From Planctopirus ephydatiae (lineage in GTDB: Bacteria > Planctomycetota > Planctomycetia > Planctomycetales > Planctomycetaceae): a DNA stretch of 64,000 nt. Shown here piece by piece: positions 27,422 to 36,432 of the stretch. A model generated the notes under the pieces. It ran no database searches and was not told the origin of the DNA. It worked only from the letters and a program-made list of their open reading frames with translations. Position numbers and translations under genes: made by a program. The stretch lies in assembly GCF_007752345.1 (NCBI RefSeq), contig NZ_CP036299.1:4746001-4810000 (forward strand), written 5' to 3'. Positions within the stretch are counted from its first letter, which is position 1, and each line of letters begins with the position of its first letter.

Positions 27422-28749
27422 CCACACTTGTCGAACATGCCCGACAGGTACTCCCTTTGGGCCTGACTGGTCGCATTGACCGGGTCGTGGGGCTCACAGC
27501 TGCCGTAGTCGGTTTTCCGGCTCCATTGGGATCACGCTGTACGATTGATCGCGATCATGGATTGCCGATTGAAGCCGATGTTGTGGGCTTTCGTGGAGAT
27601 GAAACATTACTCATGCCATTAGGAGAACTCACTGGTGTTCGCCGGGGTGCGCGAGTGCGGCTGGTGGAATCCGTGCCTTGTGTCAATGTGGGGGCTGGGC
27701 TGCTGGGGCGCATTATTGGCAGCCGGGGAGAATTCCTCGACGAAGGCCCGAAGCCACTTCTGGCTCATCGAGCTGATCTGCATGGCAAGCCTCCGGGGCC
27801 TCTCGAACGACCACGTATTGCCAAAATCTGGCAGACTGGAGTCAGGGCGATTGATGGCCTGCTGACGTTGGGCGAGGGCCAGCGGATGGGGATCTTTGCT
27901 GGCAGTGGTGTCGGCAAAAGTACGCTGCTGGGTCAGATCGCCAGGCATAGTTCAGCGGATATCAACGTCGTCGCACTGATTGGTGAACGAGGCCGTGAAG
28001 TGCGTGAGTTTCTCGATCGCGACCTGGGGCCGGAAGGACTGAAACGAAGTGTGGTAATTGTGGCCACAGGTGATGAACCGGCCATTTTGCGACTACGGGC
28101 CGCGTGGATGGCGACCGCGATTGCCGAACATTTCCGCGATCTGGGCCAGCATGTCGTGTTGATGATGGATAGTGTGACCCGTTTTGCGCTGGCTCAGCGT
28201 GAGATCGGCCTGGCGGCGGGCGAACCCCCCGCAACGCGTGGCTATCCACCCAGTGTGTTCGCCTTGTTGCCTCGCTTACTCGAACGCAGTGGCTGCTCGC
28301 CAGCAGGAAGTATTACCGGGTTGTATACCGTGCTTGTCGATGGTGACGACACGAACGAACCCATTTCGGATTCCGTCCGTGGGATTCTGGACGGGCATAT
28401 TGTGCTCTCGCGAAAGCTGGCTCAACAGGGGCAGTTCCCGGCGATTGATGTCCTGCAGAGTATTTCGCGATCGATGAACGACATTACGACGACTGAACAT
28501 CGCCAGTGGGCCCTGACTGTTCGTCAACTGCTGTCATCCTACCAGCAGAACGAAGATCTCATCTCAATTGGCGCCTATCAGAATGGATCGAACGCTCTCA
28601 TTGATTCGGCGATTCAGGCAAGGCCGCAGATTCTTGGATATCTGGGACAGAAACCTCAGGAACAGACCACTTTCCCGGAAAGCCTCTCGATGCTCGAACG
28701 ACTGGCCCGATTAAAAGATCTCCTGGCCCGCAAACCGGCACCAACCTAA
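27418..28749 (+). CDS. fliI: flagellum-specific ATPase FliI
   Basis: Start ATG overlaps the fliH stop (ATGA). 443 residues. Walker A GSGVGKST at about residues 162-169, the following GLIGERGREVREF-type segment (VVALIGERGREVREFL), Walker B VVLMMDSVTRFA, and the AGEPPATRGYPPSVFALLPRLLERSG segment typical of FliI/YscN. It powers type III export of flagellar substrates. After its stop there is a 169-base gap with the small palindrome CATGTA-GGG-TACATG (28752-28766). Confidence 0.96.
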   Translation: MTTLVEHARQVLPLGLTGRIDRVVGLTAAVVGFPAPLGSRCTIDRDHGLPIEADVVGFRGDETLLMPLGELTGVRRGARVRLVESVPCVNVGAGLLGRIIGSRGEFLDEGPKPLLAHRADLHGKPPGPLERPRIAKIWQTGVRAIDGLLTLGEGQRMGIFAGSGVGKSTLLGQIARHSSADINVVALIGERGREVREFLDRDLGPEGLKRSVVIVATGDEPAILRLRAAWMATAIAEHFRDLGQHVVLMMDSVTRFALAQREIGLAAGEPPATRGYPPSVFALLPRLLERSGCSPAGSITGLYTVLVDGDDTNEPISDSVRGILDGHIVLSRKLAQQGQFPAIDVLQSISRSMNDITTTEHRQWALTVRQLLSSYQQNEDLISIGAYQNGSNALIDSAIQARPQILGYLGQKPQEQTTFPESLSMLERLARLKDLLARKPAPT

Positions 28750-28918
28750 TCATGTAGGGTACATGCCAATACACCAATTGTTAACTCAATTTTTAATCGA
28801 TATTCCTCTAAAGAATTTTGCTGATTTAAGACTCGTACATTCCGTAAGAACTTCATGCACCCTGCCGAATTCATGCATCCTCCGTCAGGCCTGCTCATAA
28901 CTCTTCTGGCAAGACAAG

Positions 28919-29362
28919 ATGGCCGCTTCCCGATTTTCACTTCAAAGTGTGTTGCTGCTGCGTGACCGCGAGCGAGACCAGGCCAGGCAGCAGATGGCTC
29001 AGGCGATTCAGGTGATCGAACAAATCGAGCAGGAATTACAGACTTCTATTGATGTCCACTCGCTATACTCACAAGAGCTGAATGATTTATTAAGGCACAA
29101 CCCGATCTCTATTGAAGCGGTGAATCTCCGTCGTTATCACCTCACGCGAACGGAAATCGAAATTCAGGTTATTAAGTCGCGCCTCGCTACAGGGCGTGAA
29201 ATTCTGGAAAAGTGTCGAAAGCTGCTGGTGCTTGCCGATCAAAAGGTCAAAGCGATCGAGCAGATTCGTGATCGACGAGAGCAGGAAGCTCTTGAGGAGG
29301 CGATCAAAAAAGAGACCTTTGAACAGCAGGAAGCCTGGCAGGCGGGACAGTTCTCACCATGA
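28919..29362 (+). CDS. fliJ: FliJ-like flagellar export chaperone
   Basis: A 147-residue all-helical coiled-coil protein beginning FSLQSVLLLRDRERDQARQQMA, the typical FliJ N-terminal pattern (F.L..vL..R...e......l). Two long antiparallel helices follow. Position right after fliI and 4-base overlap with the next gene support the call. FliJ stabilises the FliI hexamer and escorts export chaperones. Confidence 0.8.
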   Translation: MAASRFSLQSVLLLRDRERDQARQQMAQAIQVIEQIEQELQTSIDVHSLYSQELNDLLRHNPISIEAVNLRRYHLTRTEIEIQVIKSRLATGREILEKCRKLLVLADQKVKAIEQIRDRREQEALEEAIKKETFEQQEAWQAGQFSP

Positions 29363-30036
29363 TGCGTCTGATCAAAACACTGTTGTTTCTGGGTGGCGCT
29401 TTGTCGCTGATCATTGTTCTGGGCGAACTGGCCATGCTGGCTGTTCTCTGGCGACAAGGGAACCTCTCGGCACGCACACTGGCAGAGATTCGACTGGCTG
29501 TCTCCGGGCAATCGCTGATCGATACTCCTGCCGTCGAAACACCGGAAGGACCACCGGCAGTTTCTACCGATGAAGTGCAAACGGCCCGTGTCATGCGAGT
29601 TCTCAATCTGGAAGCCCGGGAGAAAGAACTCGATGTCGTGAAGGAAGCCATTGCCGCTTCGATGAATCAGCTCTCGCAAGAACGAGATGCATTTCAGCAA
29701 TTGAAATCCAGATTTACGAATGAACTCCTGGCACAAGGCAAACAGCGGCAAAGTGATGCGACCGAACAGGCCAGAGCAGTCCTGCTGGCCTCGCCTCCAG
29801 AAGTCGCAGCCTCCCGTTTGATGGAACTCTCGCTGGATGAATCGATTGTGCTCACTCGCGGCATGCCTGAAAAGCAGATTGCCAAAATTCTGCAGCAATT
29901 CACCGGGGCTCCCGAAAGAGAAAAACGGGGGCGAGAAATTTTCGAAGCGTTGGCGGAGGGACGACCTGAGCGTGAACTGATCGATCAGGCCAGACAAGCT
30001 CTAACGCCGAACCCTGACAGTTCTAGCGGCCTTTAG
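29359..30036 (+). CDS. MotE/YlxF-like flagellar membrane protein (225 aa)
   Basis: Starts at ATG 29359 overlapping the fliJ stop (a second ATG is the next codon). One N-terminal TM helix (LLFLGGALSLIIVLGELAMLAVLW), an acidic coiled coil (residues ~75-130, EKELDVVKEAIAASMNQLSQERDAFQQLK region), and a C-terminal helical module (AASRLMELSLDESIVLTRGMPEKQIAKILQQF) resembling the MgtE-N/FliG-middle-like fold of MotE proteins. In many bacteria a motE/ylxF gene sits exactly between fliJ and fliK, as here; MotE acts as chaperone for the PomB/MotC stator. Assignment rests on architecture and position. Confidence 0.65.
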   Translation: MMRLIKTLLFLGGALSLIIVLGELAMLAVLWRQGNLSARTLAEIRLAVSGQSLIDTPAVETPEGPPAVSTDEVQTARVMRVLNLEAREKELDVVKEAIAASMNQLSQERDAFQQLKSRFTNELLAQGKQRQSDATEQARAVLLASPPEVAASRLMELSLDESIVLTRGMPEKQIAKILQQFTGAPEREKRGREIFEALAEGRPERELIDQARQALTPNPDSSSGL

Positions 30037-30053
30037 GTTTGTGGCCGATAATC

Positions 30054-30061
30054 CTCATACG
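30054..30061 (+). promoter_or_regulatory. GCCGATAA-type box (sigma-28 -10-like), weak
   Basis: GGCCGATAATCC just after the MotE-like stop contains an exact GCCGATAA match to the sigma-28 -10 box, but the matching TAAAGTTT-like -35 is not at the expected distance. Position within a few bases; may be chance. Confidence 0.2.
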
Positions 30062-30133
30062 ACACTTTTGCAGCAATTTCCTTAAGCTCAAGATGCTTCA
30101 GATTGCTGGCAAGTCGTTATTGAGGGATGAGAA

Positions 30134-32599
30134 ATGGAAATCCGCGATCCTCGACGATGGACTGCTCCAGGATTGGCAGGATTCCTCGCGACACCCGCCA
30201 ATTCTGCCGAAAGCGACTCGCTCAAGGCAGAGCGTTCCCAAGCATCGTCTTCTTCCGAATTCAGTGCCAATCTGCTCCGGCAATACCTGCTGAATCAGGG
30301 AACCCTTGCTGAGACTCTCACGAGCCAGAAAAGTCTGACCGGCGCGAAAGGTCTAACCAGCGACAAAAGTGAGACCAGCAAACAATTCGATCGCAGATCT
30401 CAATTATCTGACAGCTCGCGGTCAAGCTTAAGAAGTCTCTCACAAGCAAATCGCGAGTCTCAGCCGGAGCCGTCAAAAAGATCGGAGGATTCCAGGCCAT
30501 CGTTCATGGATCGACTCAACGATCGTCGCACGGAAGAAACACAGCGTAACGACAAATCGACAGCACGTTCATCCACACTCCAAGAACAACTGAGCAGGAA
30601 TGAACGCAAGGCTTTACCTGTAGATCGCGAACGGGATCTGCTGGATCAGGATCAAACAGCCACTACCACTTCGCAGGAGAATTCTCAGACGCAGGTTGAG
30701 CGAGCAGAGCCACTCCCGCAAAGCCATGCCGATGTCTCTTCTGCCGGAGTTGAGGCAAATCTAGCTGAAGAGTACAGGATTGCCGAAAAACAGACAGTTG
30801 AAGCTGGAGAATCGTTCTCTGTGTTCGACGAGGAGCACCTGACGCACGCCAATTCCAACAGTTCTGACTTTGCTGCGGAAAATGCCGCTCTAAACGTCTC
30901 TAACAGCTTCGCGGGATCCGAAATTCAGGTTCCATCGAGCGGAATCGTTCCAGTCGATGACGAGCTTAACCTCGTCACACAGGAACCGGATTCTGTGCCC
31001 GCAAACGTCGCCAGTCCTGCTGCTGCCAATCAATATCACCACATCGCCTCCCGGCTGGTGAGCACAAAATCCACTGATGCAGCATCGATTCGCTCACTGC
31101 AATCTTTCCAGCAACTCCTGGCTCAAGATCCATCATCGCAGTCAATTTCTGGCAACACCTCGTCTGCTGTCACAAGCGATGAGACGAATTCCGCGACGGC
31201 TGGAGAAGTGCAACCAGCGGTCAATGATCAATCGTCTCAATCGACAGCAAACCATGACGATGTGACGATCGATTCCACGTCAACAGATCTGACGTCGAGC
31301 GATACCACTTCGATTTCATTAGCCGGTCTCTCTGCCGGAGTATTGCCAACCGCAATGACCCCTCCGGCAATGATCACTCACGAACAGCGATCAAATCCTC
31401 AAGGTGCAAATGACGAACTGGTAGCAGGACAGGTTCCAGGGAATCGTCAGGCGGATGTTGGAACACTACTCCTGAAGACGACGCCGAGTGACGAAACCTC
31501 GCTGGCAACCTCAAACTCGATTCCAGCGGGCACCAACCAGGATCCACAGATCGCAGCCACAACCAGTTTGCAGACTCAGTCCGAATCGATCATCAACCAG
31601 CGGTCGGCTACGGGCGACGCTTCCCGTTCCCCGAATTCCGGGGCTCGGAATGGCAACCAGTCTTCCAGTCAGCGGCACACTTCATGGAGTGCCGTGGGCG
31701 GAGTACCACCGTGGAGTTCTTTGCCCGGACTTGGCGATGCTTTTACAGGCTCTTCAATCAGTGCGAGTCTGAATCTCTCATCCCGCGCCGGTGCATCCCC
31801 TGGCACATTCGCGGCAGCTCTGGCAGGTTCCCAAAATCCCGCCATAGGCCAGATCGCAGAAGCATCTCCCGCAACGCTGGCTGATGCGGAAACCACGATA
31901 CAAATAGCCGCCAAACATCCAGGAGCCGGTGGGCCGACAGCAAGTCTCATAGCAAATAATGACTCTCTGACTCGCCAGATAAGCTCCGCGACATCGAACG
32001 GTACACAACCACCCCTTGCGCAGAGAGTTGTCGTCGATGGCATCTTGAACATGACGGCCAGCCATATTCTGAACTCGGCACGAACCGAGCAAACTTTTTC
32101 GATTGTCCTCACCCCTGAAAGTTATGGCGAATTGTCGATCGATGTCCGCCAGAATGAAAAGGGAGTGATGGTGCGGCTGGAAGCGGCCACATCGGCGGGG
32201 CATGAATTATTGAGCGAGCATCTTTCAGAGCTGCGCGAAATACTTGACCAGCGTGGGCTGGATGTTGATCAGATCTCGCTTGAACGCGTCGAAGCCCCCC
32301 GAGAAGTCCTCGCGAGCAGCGATCCTGCGAACGATCGATCATCGAATCGTGAACAACCGGATGCCAATAGCCAGAATCTCCTGACCGGCCAGGAAGGTTC
32401 TTCGAGTTCAGGCAGCGATCGTCAACCAGATTCTGGCACTCCTCGCGAAAACTGGAACCGACTCGATCCACAGGAAGAGCCTCGTGCCGACCATCTGGCC
32501 GGGAACATTCAGGAAGCCAGATCGACACAAACTTCCGGATTTGCTAATGAAGGCTCTGCGAGACCTGTCCGCTGGGATCACGTGAATATCCAGATTTGA
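30134..32599 (+). CDS. fliK: flagellar hook-length control protein FliK
   Basis: ATG with GAGGGATGAG upstream. An 821-residue protein: about 640 residues of low-complexity Ser/Thr/Gln/Asn-rich sequence (the disordered ruler), then the conserved Flg_hook C-terminal domain at ~residues 640-720 (ILNSARTEQTFSIVLTPESYG, ELSIDVRQNEKGVMVRLEA, LLSEHLSELREILDQRGLDV). The tail is again disordered. It measures hook length and switches export specificity. It is about twice the length of enterobacterial FliK, consistent with variable hook length in this group. Confidence 0.88.
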   Translation: MEIRDPRRWTAPGLAGFLATPANSAESDSLKAERSQASSSSEFSANLLRQYLLNQGTLAETLTSQKSLTGAKGLTSDKSETSKQFDRRSQLSDSSRSSLRSLSQANRESQPEPSKRSEDSRPSFMDRLNDRRTEETQRNDKSTARSSTLQEQLSRNERKALPVDRERDLLDQDQTATTTSQENSQTQVERAEPLPQSHADVSSAGVEANLAEEYRIAEKQTVEAGESFSVFDEEHLTHANSNSSDFAAENAALNVSNSFAGSEIQVPSSGIVPVDDELNLVTQEPDSVPANVASPAAANQYHHIASRLVSTKSTDAASIRSLQSFQQLLAQDPSSQSISGNTSSAVTSDETNSATAGEVQPAVNDQSSQSTANHDDVTIDSTSTDLTSSDTTSISLAGLSAGVLPTAMTPPAMITHEQRSNPQGANDELVAGQVPGNRQADVGTLLLKTTPSDETSLATSNSIPAGTNQDPQIAATTSLQTQSESIINQRSATGDASRSPNSGARNGNQSSSQRHTSWSAVGGVPPWSSLPGLGDAFTGSSISASLNLSSRAGASPGTFAAALAGSQNPAIGQIAEASPATLADAETTIQIAAKHPGAGGPTASLIANNDSLTRQISSATSNGTQPPLAQRVVVDGILNMTASHILNSARTEQTFSIVLTPESYGELSIDVRQNEKGVMVRLEAATSAGHELLSEHLSELREILDQRGLDVDQISLERVEAPREVLASSDPANDRSSNREQPDANSQNLLTGQEGSSSSGSDRQPDSGTPRENWNRLDPQEEPRADHLAGNIQEARSTQTSGFANEGSARPVRWDHVNIQI

Positions 32600-32696
32600 A
32601 ATCGATCCGGGCCTGATTCTCGCTAGTATTGTACTGGTATGGTGGCGTCTGCTCGGGCATGAACAGCCCACGGCTCAAATCATAGAGAGGGATTTC

Positions 32697-33116
32697 ATGT
32701 CGAGCATCGATCCAGTCACTGGCAAACCCAGAGAAGTCCCAGTCATTCCGTTGGATAAACAAGGCTTCAATGCTCTGGATACCGAAGCCTTCATGAAGCT
32801 GCTCATTACCCAGCTTCAGAATCAGGATCCTTCCAACCCGATGTCCAACGAGGAACTCCTCTCCCAGATTTCGCAAATGCGCAATCTAACATCGGATCTT
32901 GAACTAACCGATGCACTGGAAGGCCTGACTTTGAGCCAGCAGCTCAACAGTTCGACAGCCTTTCTGGGCAAGTCGATCAAAGGCACGACGGCTAATGGAA
33001 CGGAAGTGAGCGGAGTCGTTGAGCGCGTTTACGTGAAAGATAAGGCGTCGTTTCTGGTCGTCGGGGACAAAGAAGTCCCGCTCACAAACGTCACAGATGT
33101 CACCAACGAGTCCTGA
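32697..33116 (+). CDS. flgD: flagellar hook capping protein FlgD (short form)
   Basis: ATG preceded by GAGAGGGA. 139 residues; the N-terminal FlgD signature LDTEAFMKLLITQLQNQDPSNPMSNEELLSQ and then ISQMRNLTSDLELTDAL are clear. A short C-terminal beta-domain (FLGKSIKGTTANGTEVSGVVERVYV) follows, but the Ig-like FlgD C-terminal region of longer homologues is absent. It caps the growing hook. It is the last flagellar gene here; flgE, expected next, is missing. Confidence 0.9.
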   Translation: MSSIDPVTGKPREVPVIPLDKQGFNALDTEAFMKLLITQLQNQDPSNPMSNEELLSQISQMRNLTSDLELTDALEGLTLSQQLNSSTAFLGKSIKGTTANGTEVSGVVERVYVKDKASFLVVGDKEVPLTNVTDVTNES

Positions 33117-33136
33117 TCGTTTGGGCAAACTCCTCA

Positions 33137-33352
33137 TTGACAGACTTCCCCACTCCGGGTGGAACGCTGTTAGGCACAGGCGGGGATCTCCTGCCCCAAA
33201 CTGCCATGATGCCCCCTGAACTGCTCGATGTGCAGAACAAAACAAACCCAGTGATTCAGACCACTCGTCGCGTTTGGGATGATCTGAAAGTCCTGGATCA
33301 TCGACCGTCAAAGCGACTTGGGAAGGATCCTGTCCTATCAACCAGGCCGTGA
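33137..33352 (+). CDS. possible ORF fragment downstream of flgD (71 aa)
   Basis: The frame opens at TTG 33137 without a clear ribosome binding site. Its first ~50 residues (FPTPGGTLLGTGGDLLPQTA...) look like Pro/Gly-rich coding sequence; the rest reads through the antisense of the integrase remnant. It could be a flagellar-operon gene whose 3' part was lost when the mobile element inserted. Speculative. Confidence 0.2.
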   Translation: MTDFPTPGGTLLGTGGDLLPQTAMMPPELLDVQNKTNPVIQTTRRVWDDLKVLDHRPSKRLGKDPVLSTRP

Positions 33353-33488
33353 CCTGTTCCTCGTACCGTTCGCGGCTTTCGGGCGTGCCGAACCTGCCAA
33401 GGTACGCGTCTTTTCCCGCGATACGGACTCGAGCTTTTCCCGTGGGACGGTGCAGAAGGTAAGCCGGTTTTCGTTTACTGTGTGACAT
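33287..33488 (-). pseudogene. integrase (tyrosine recombinase) N-terminal remnant
   Basis: On the minus strand from ATG 33488: SKRKPAYLLHRPTGKARVRI followed by GKDAYLGRFGTPESRERYEE. This is the AT-hook-like/arm-binding N-terminus I associate with planctomycete phage-type integrases (Y.LH..tG.a.v...G...YLG.fgs..S...Y). The frame then runs on only as antisense of upstream sequence, and no catalytic R-H-R-Y domain exists, so only ~65 codons remain. It faces away from the tRNA 3' half next to it, as in integrative elements at tRNA genes. Confidence 0.6.
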
Positions 33489-33515
33489 CGCAGCAGCCAC
33501 CTCAAAAAGAGTGGT

Positions 33516-33542
33516 AGAAAAGTGGTAGTCACCCACTTTTCT
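33516..33542. repeat. 10-bp inverted repeat beside the integrase remnant
   Basis: AGAAAAGTGG (33516-33525) and CCACTTTTCT (33533-33542) are perfectly complementary with a 7-base loop. It lies between the integrase start and the tRNA half, where arm-type binding sites or the integrase promoter would be expected. Confidence 0.45.
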
Positions 33543-33590
33543 GCTGCACCGCCGAGCATGGCGGGTAGTCGCAAGCAAGGACTTACAGGA

Positions 33591-33632
33591 TTGGTCATAC
33601 CGGATTCGAACCTGTGACTTCCACCGTGTGAA
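33591..33632 (-). other. attachment-site scar: 3' half of a tRNA-Val (CAC)
   Basis: On the minus strand from 33632: loop TTCACAC (anticodon CAC at 33630-33628), 3' anticodon stem GGTGG, five-base variable loop, T-arm ACAGG-TTCGAAT-CCGGT and acceptor strand ATGACCA. Positions fit a tRNA exactly from the anticodon loop to the 3' end. Upstream, the matching 5' anticodon stem and acceptor strand are absent. A break at the anticodon loop is typical of integrase crossover, so I read this as an att site half. Confidence 0.6.
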
Positions 33633-33762
33633 GCCCTTCTTAGCCACTAGGACTATAGCATTAAGTAAATGACGCTATTAATTTTAAACAAACTAAATAC
33701 TATTTCAATAGCGATCATTTGCTTCCGCTGGATTTCAGCGACTTTCACTCACGTGTGGTAGT

Positions 33763-33783
33763 CCGATGGTAGTCGGTTTTTTT
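33763..33783 (+). terminator. possible weak terminator
   Basis: CCGA-TGGTAG-TCGG followed by seven T. The stem is only 4 bp, so it is marginal; it may end read-through from the flagellar operon. Confidence 0.3.
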
Positions 33784-34085
33784 GTAGTGCCGGTTCATAG
33801 TCAGGTTGAGGAAATTGCGATATGTAAATAGCGTCAGTCAGAAACAACAGGCCATCTCTGGCGACCAAGACAGGACGGACAGCCCAAAAGGGGTGTGCGT
33901 TTAGTGCTGACCATCGGGTTACACAATTTCTGGCGATCAAAGCACTCTCCGACACAATGCGACTCCTGGAAGAATTCGGAGGAGATGGCTTTTCGGATCA
34001 TCTCTGGCCCCATAGGCCGCCTGTCCAAAACTCCCGTTGCAACGAGATTCACTCGCCGATGGAACAGTTTGGGGATTGTTTCTGT

Positions 34086-34487
34086 TTATTGCTCTTCGCC
34101 ATCAACCCAATCAGGAGCATCGTCCATTGAGGATGTCTTGGCCGATGCGGGAGCTTCCCATTTGGATAATAACTCTTGAAGCTTCTGAGAATGCTGAACC
34201 ATGTGCCGCTTCATTGTGGGAGTTCGCACCAAGTCAACAATCACATCTTTCGTGCACGCTTTGTAGCGAGACATGATCCAGACGAATTCCAGGGTGTATT
34301 CAGGAGTCAATTTCACCAATGATCGGCGTGCATCGGAGATCAGTTGTGCTTCCTGCGGACACCAACGTGCACCAGACTTGGCAAGGAGATGAATGGCCTT
34401 CATCTTCTGGTGAGCTGCCGACGAATCGATCTTTCCTGCCTTTGGAAGCAGCAGACTGTGGCTTCCCCACGACCAGGACCATGACAT
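34086..34487 (-). CDS. hypothetical protein (133 aa) in island border
   Basis: From ATG 34487. The frame encodes a helical, positively charged protein (MKAIHLLAKSGARWCPQEAQ, LTPEYTLEFVWIMSRYKACTK, MKRHMVQHSQKLQELLSKWE). It has no signal peptide and no recognised domain. The first ATG gives a Trp/Ser-rich N-terminus that may be non-coding; the Met at about residue 29 is an alternative start. It lies in the ill-defined stretch between the att scar and the sulfur operon. Possibly an accessory gene of the integrated element, possibly decayed. Confidence 0.35.
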   Translation of the reverse strand: MSWSWSWGSHSLLLPKAGKIDSSAAHQKMKAIHLLAKSGARWCPQEAQLISDARRSLVKLTPEYTLEFVWIMSRYKACTKDVIVDLVRTPTMKRHMVQHSQKLQELLSKWEAPASAKTSSMDDAPDWVDGEEQ

Positions 34488-34511
34488 CGAGTTGAGATAC
34501 TGAGAAAAGAA

Positions 34512-34745
34512 GGGGTCAAGGGGTCAGGACTCTTTTTGGTCCGCGCGCCATTTCAGGAACTGGGCGCAAGTGCGAGCACTTCGGAGCTGGCGGTGGCGTA
34601 GTCGAATGTTGTGGACGTCACCAGAAATGGCAAGAAACGGCGTGGGCCGCAAGGGGAATTCCTCTGCGGCCTTGTCTCGCCCCTTTTTAGCCATCGGCCG
34701 GGTGCTTTTAACGTCTAAATTTTTCATCCCCATACATGAGTCCTG
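34512..34745 (-). repeat. RAYT/REP-like remnant with GGGGTCAGGACTC end
   Basis: The string AAGGGGTCAAGGGGTCAGGACTC (34509 onward) resembles the ends of REP-associated (IS200-like) transposase units. A minus-strand frame next to it (KKGRDKAAEEFPLRPTPFLA.., ending RADQKES at 34524) reads like a dispersed planctomycete ORF. No transposase HUH or Tyr motif is visible. Weak support. Confidence 0.25.
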
Positions 34746-34782
34746 CGATCTTGGCATAACTCTGCTTGCCATTGTGATTCGC

Positions 34783-36432
34783 TTAATTGGACGGATGAAA
34801 GAGCCTGTAGGTCTTGAAGCCGCCTCCCACGTTCGCGGCAGAGTAACCCGATTGTAGAAGAACGCGTGTCGCCAAATAGCCACGCTGACCCACTTGACAG
34901 TACGTGGCAATCATCCGATGACGTGGTAGTTCGCCCAGGCGGGACCGGAGTTCATCAACCGGCATACTCATTGCTCCAGGAATATGGCCGGTTGCAAATT
35001 CCTGCGGCGTGCGAACGTCCAGTAACAACGGTTGCTCGACAGCAGGAGTCGCCAGGACTGCCTCAACATCGACCTGCGGATGGTCGCCACGCAGCAACCC
35101 ACTCGCCACGAAGCCAGCCATGTTGACGGGGTCCTTCGCCGAACCATACTGCGGTGCGTAGGACAGTTCCATTTCTTCCAGATCGAACACTGTCATTCCC
35201 GCCTGGATCGCCACGGACAGCACGTCGATTCGCTTATCGATGCCGACCCCACCCACGGCCTGTGCCCCCAATACCTGGCCGGTTGTCGGATCGAACAGGA
35301 GCTTTAGCGTCATCGCTTCCGCACCGGGGTAGTAACCGGCGTGGTGTGTTGGATGAACGTAGATTTTTCGGAAGGGGCGTTGGTCTCGGCGTAGAACTTT
35401 CTCGGATGCTCCGGTTATCGCGGCCGTTTTGTCAAACACACCCAGAATGGCAGTTCCTTGGGTTCCCCGGTAAGTCATTGAGCGACCAAACACATTGTCG
35501 GCGGCGATCCGGCCTTGGCGGTTAGCGGGTCCGGCGAGTGGAACCTGAGTCAGGTTGCCCGATACAAAGTCCGTAACCTCGATGGCATCTCCAACCGCAT
35601 AAATGTTCGGGTCGGTTGTCTGCAGGTAACTATTGACCTGAATTCCGCCACGTGGTCCGACTTCCAACCCCGCGTCAATGGCCAGTTTGTTTTCCGGTCG
35701 CACGCCCACCCCCAATATGACCAGTTGGGCTGACAGCCGCTGACCGGAATTCAGACATACGGTCAAGCCGTCCGCAGACGGCTCAAACGATTCCGCGAAT
35801 TGGTCAAGCAATATCGTGACACCCCTGGCAGCCAATTCTTGAACGATCGGCGTGGTCATCTCCTTGTCAAAGGGTGTCAGGATTTGTCCATTCTTCTCAA
35901 CCACGGTGGTCGCGATGCCACGTCGAACGAAATTCTCCGCAAGTTCCAGAGAAATGAAGCCGCCCCCGAGGAGAACGGCTTGCTTTACATCATGGTCGAC
36001 CCGTGCCTTGATCTGATCGGTGTCATGTAGATTCCGCAAGGTGAAGATGCCGGGCAAGTCAATGCCGGGAATTGACGGCCGAAAGGGAGCCGCGCCGGTG
36101 GCGAGAATCAGCTTGTCGTAGGCTTCTTCGTATTCCCGTCCCGATTCGAGGTCGCGGACTCGAATCTTCTTGGCCGTTCGGTCAATGGCTTCGACCGACG
36201 ACCGGGTTCTCACGTCGAGTTGGAAGCGGGATCGTAACAATTCCGGTGTGGTGACGATCAGTTTTTTTCGCTCAGTGATCTCACCTCCGATGTAGTACGG
36301 CAAGCCACAGTTGGCAAACGACACATCTGGTCCCCGTTCGAACACCACAATCTCGGCGTCTTCCGATAAACGACGGGCACGAGCGGCTGCCGAGGCACCT
36401 CCTGCCACTCCACCAACGATGAGTAATTTCAC
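34783..36432 (-). CDS. CoA-disulfide reductase / rhodanese fusion (CoADR-Rhd)
   Basis: I prefer GTG 36432 (AAAGGA nine bases upstream) over TTG 36438. About 549 residues. FAD-binding GGVAGGASAAARARRL, then the redox Cys in SFANCGLPYYIGG (position ~41-43, as in CoA-disulfide reductase), NAD(P)-binding VLLGGGFISLELAE, FAD motif IYAVGDAIE, and the dimerisation domain. The last ~100 residues are a rhodanese domain (LLDVRTPQEFATGHIPGA) with active Cys in YCQVGQRG. Such fusions reduce CoA persulfides and polysulfides. It is the last gene of the sulfur operon, adding persulfide reduction to the oxidation enzymes upstream. Confidence 0.88.
   Translation of the reverse strand: MKLLIVGGVAGGASAAARARRLSEDAEIVVFERGPDVSFANCGLPYYIGGEITERKKLIVTTPELLRSRFQLDVRTRSSVEAIDRTAKKIRVRDLESGREYEEAYDKLILATGAAPFRPSIPGIDLPGIFTLRNLHDTDQIKARVDHDVKQAVLLGGGFISLELAENFVRRGIATTVVEKNGQILTPFDKEMTTPIVQELAARGVTILLDQFAESFEPSADGLTVCLNSGQRLSAQLVILGVGVRPENKLAIDAGLEVGPRGGIQVNSYLQTTDPNIYAVGDAIEVTDFVSGNLTQVPLAGPANRQGRIAADNVFGRSMTYRGTQGTAILGVFDKTAAITGASEKVLRRDQRPFRKIYVHPTHHAGYYPGAEAMTLKLLFDPTTGQVLGAQAVGGVGIDKRIDVLSVAIQAGMTVFDLEEMELSYAPQYGSAKDPVNMAGFVASGLLRGDHPQVDVEAVLATPAVEQPLLLDVRTPQEFATGHIPGAMSMPVDELRSRLGELPRHRMIATYCQVGQRGYLATRVLLQSGYSAANVGGGFKTYRLFHPSN

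Noticed and set aside
33591-33665. a complete, functional tRNA gene
   Set aside because: The 5' acceptor strand and the 5' side of the anticodon stem do not pair with the 3' half; only the half from the anticodon loop is preserved.
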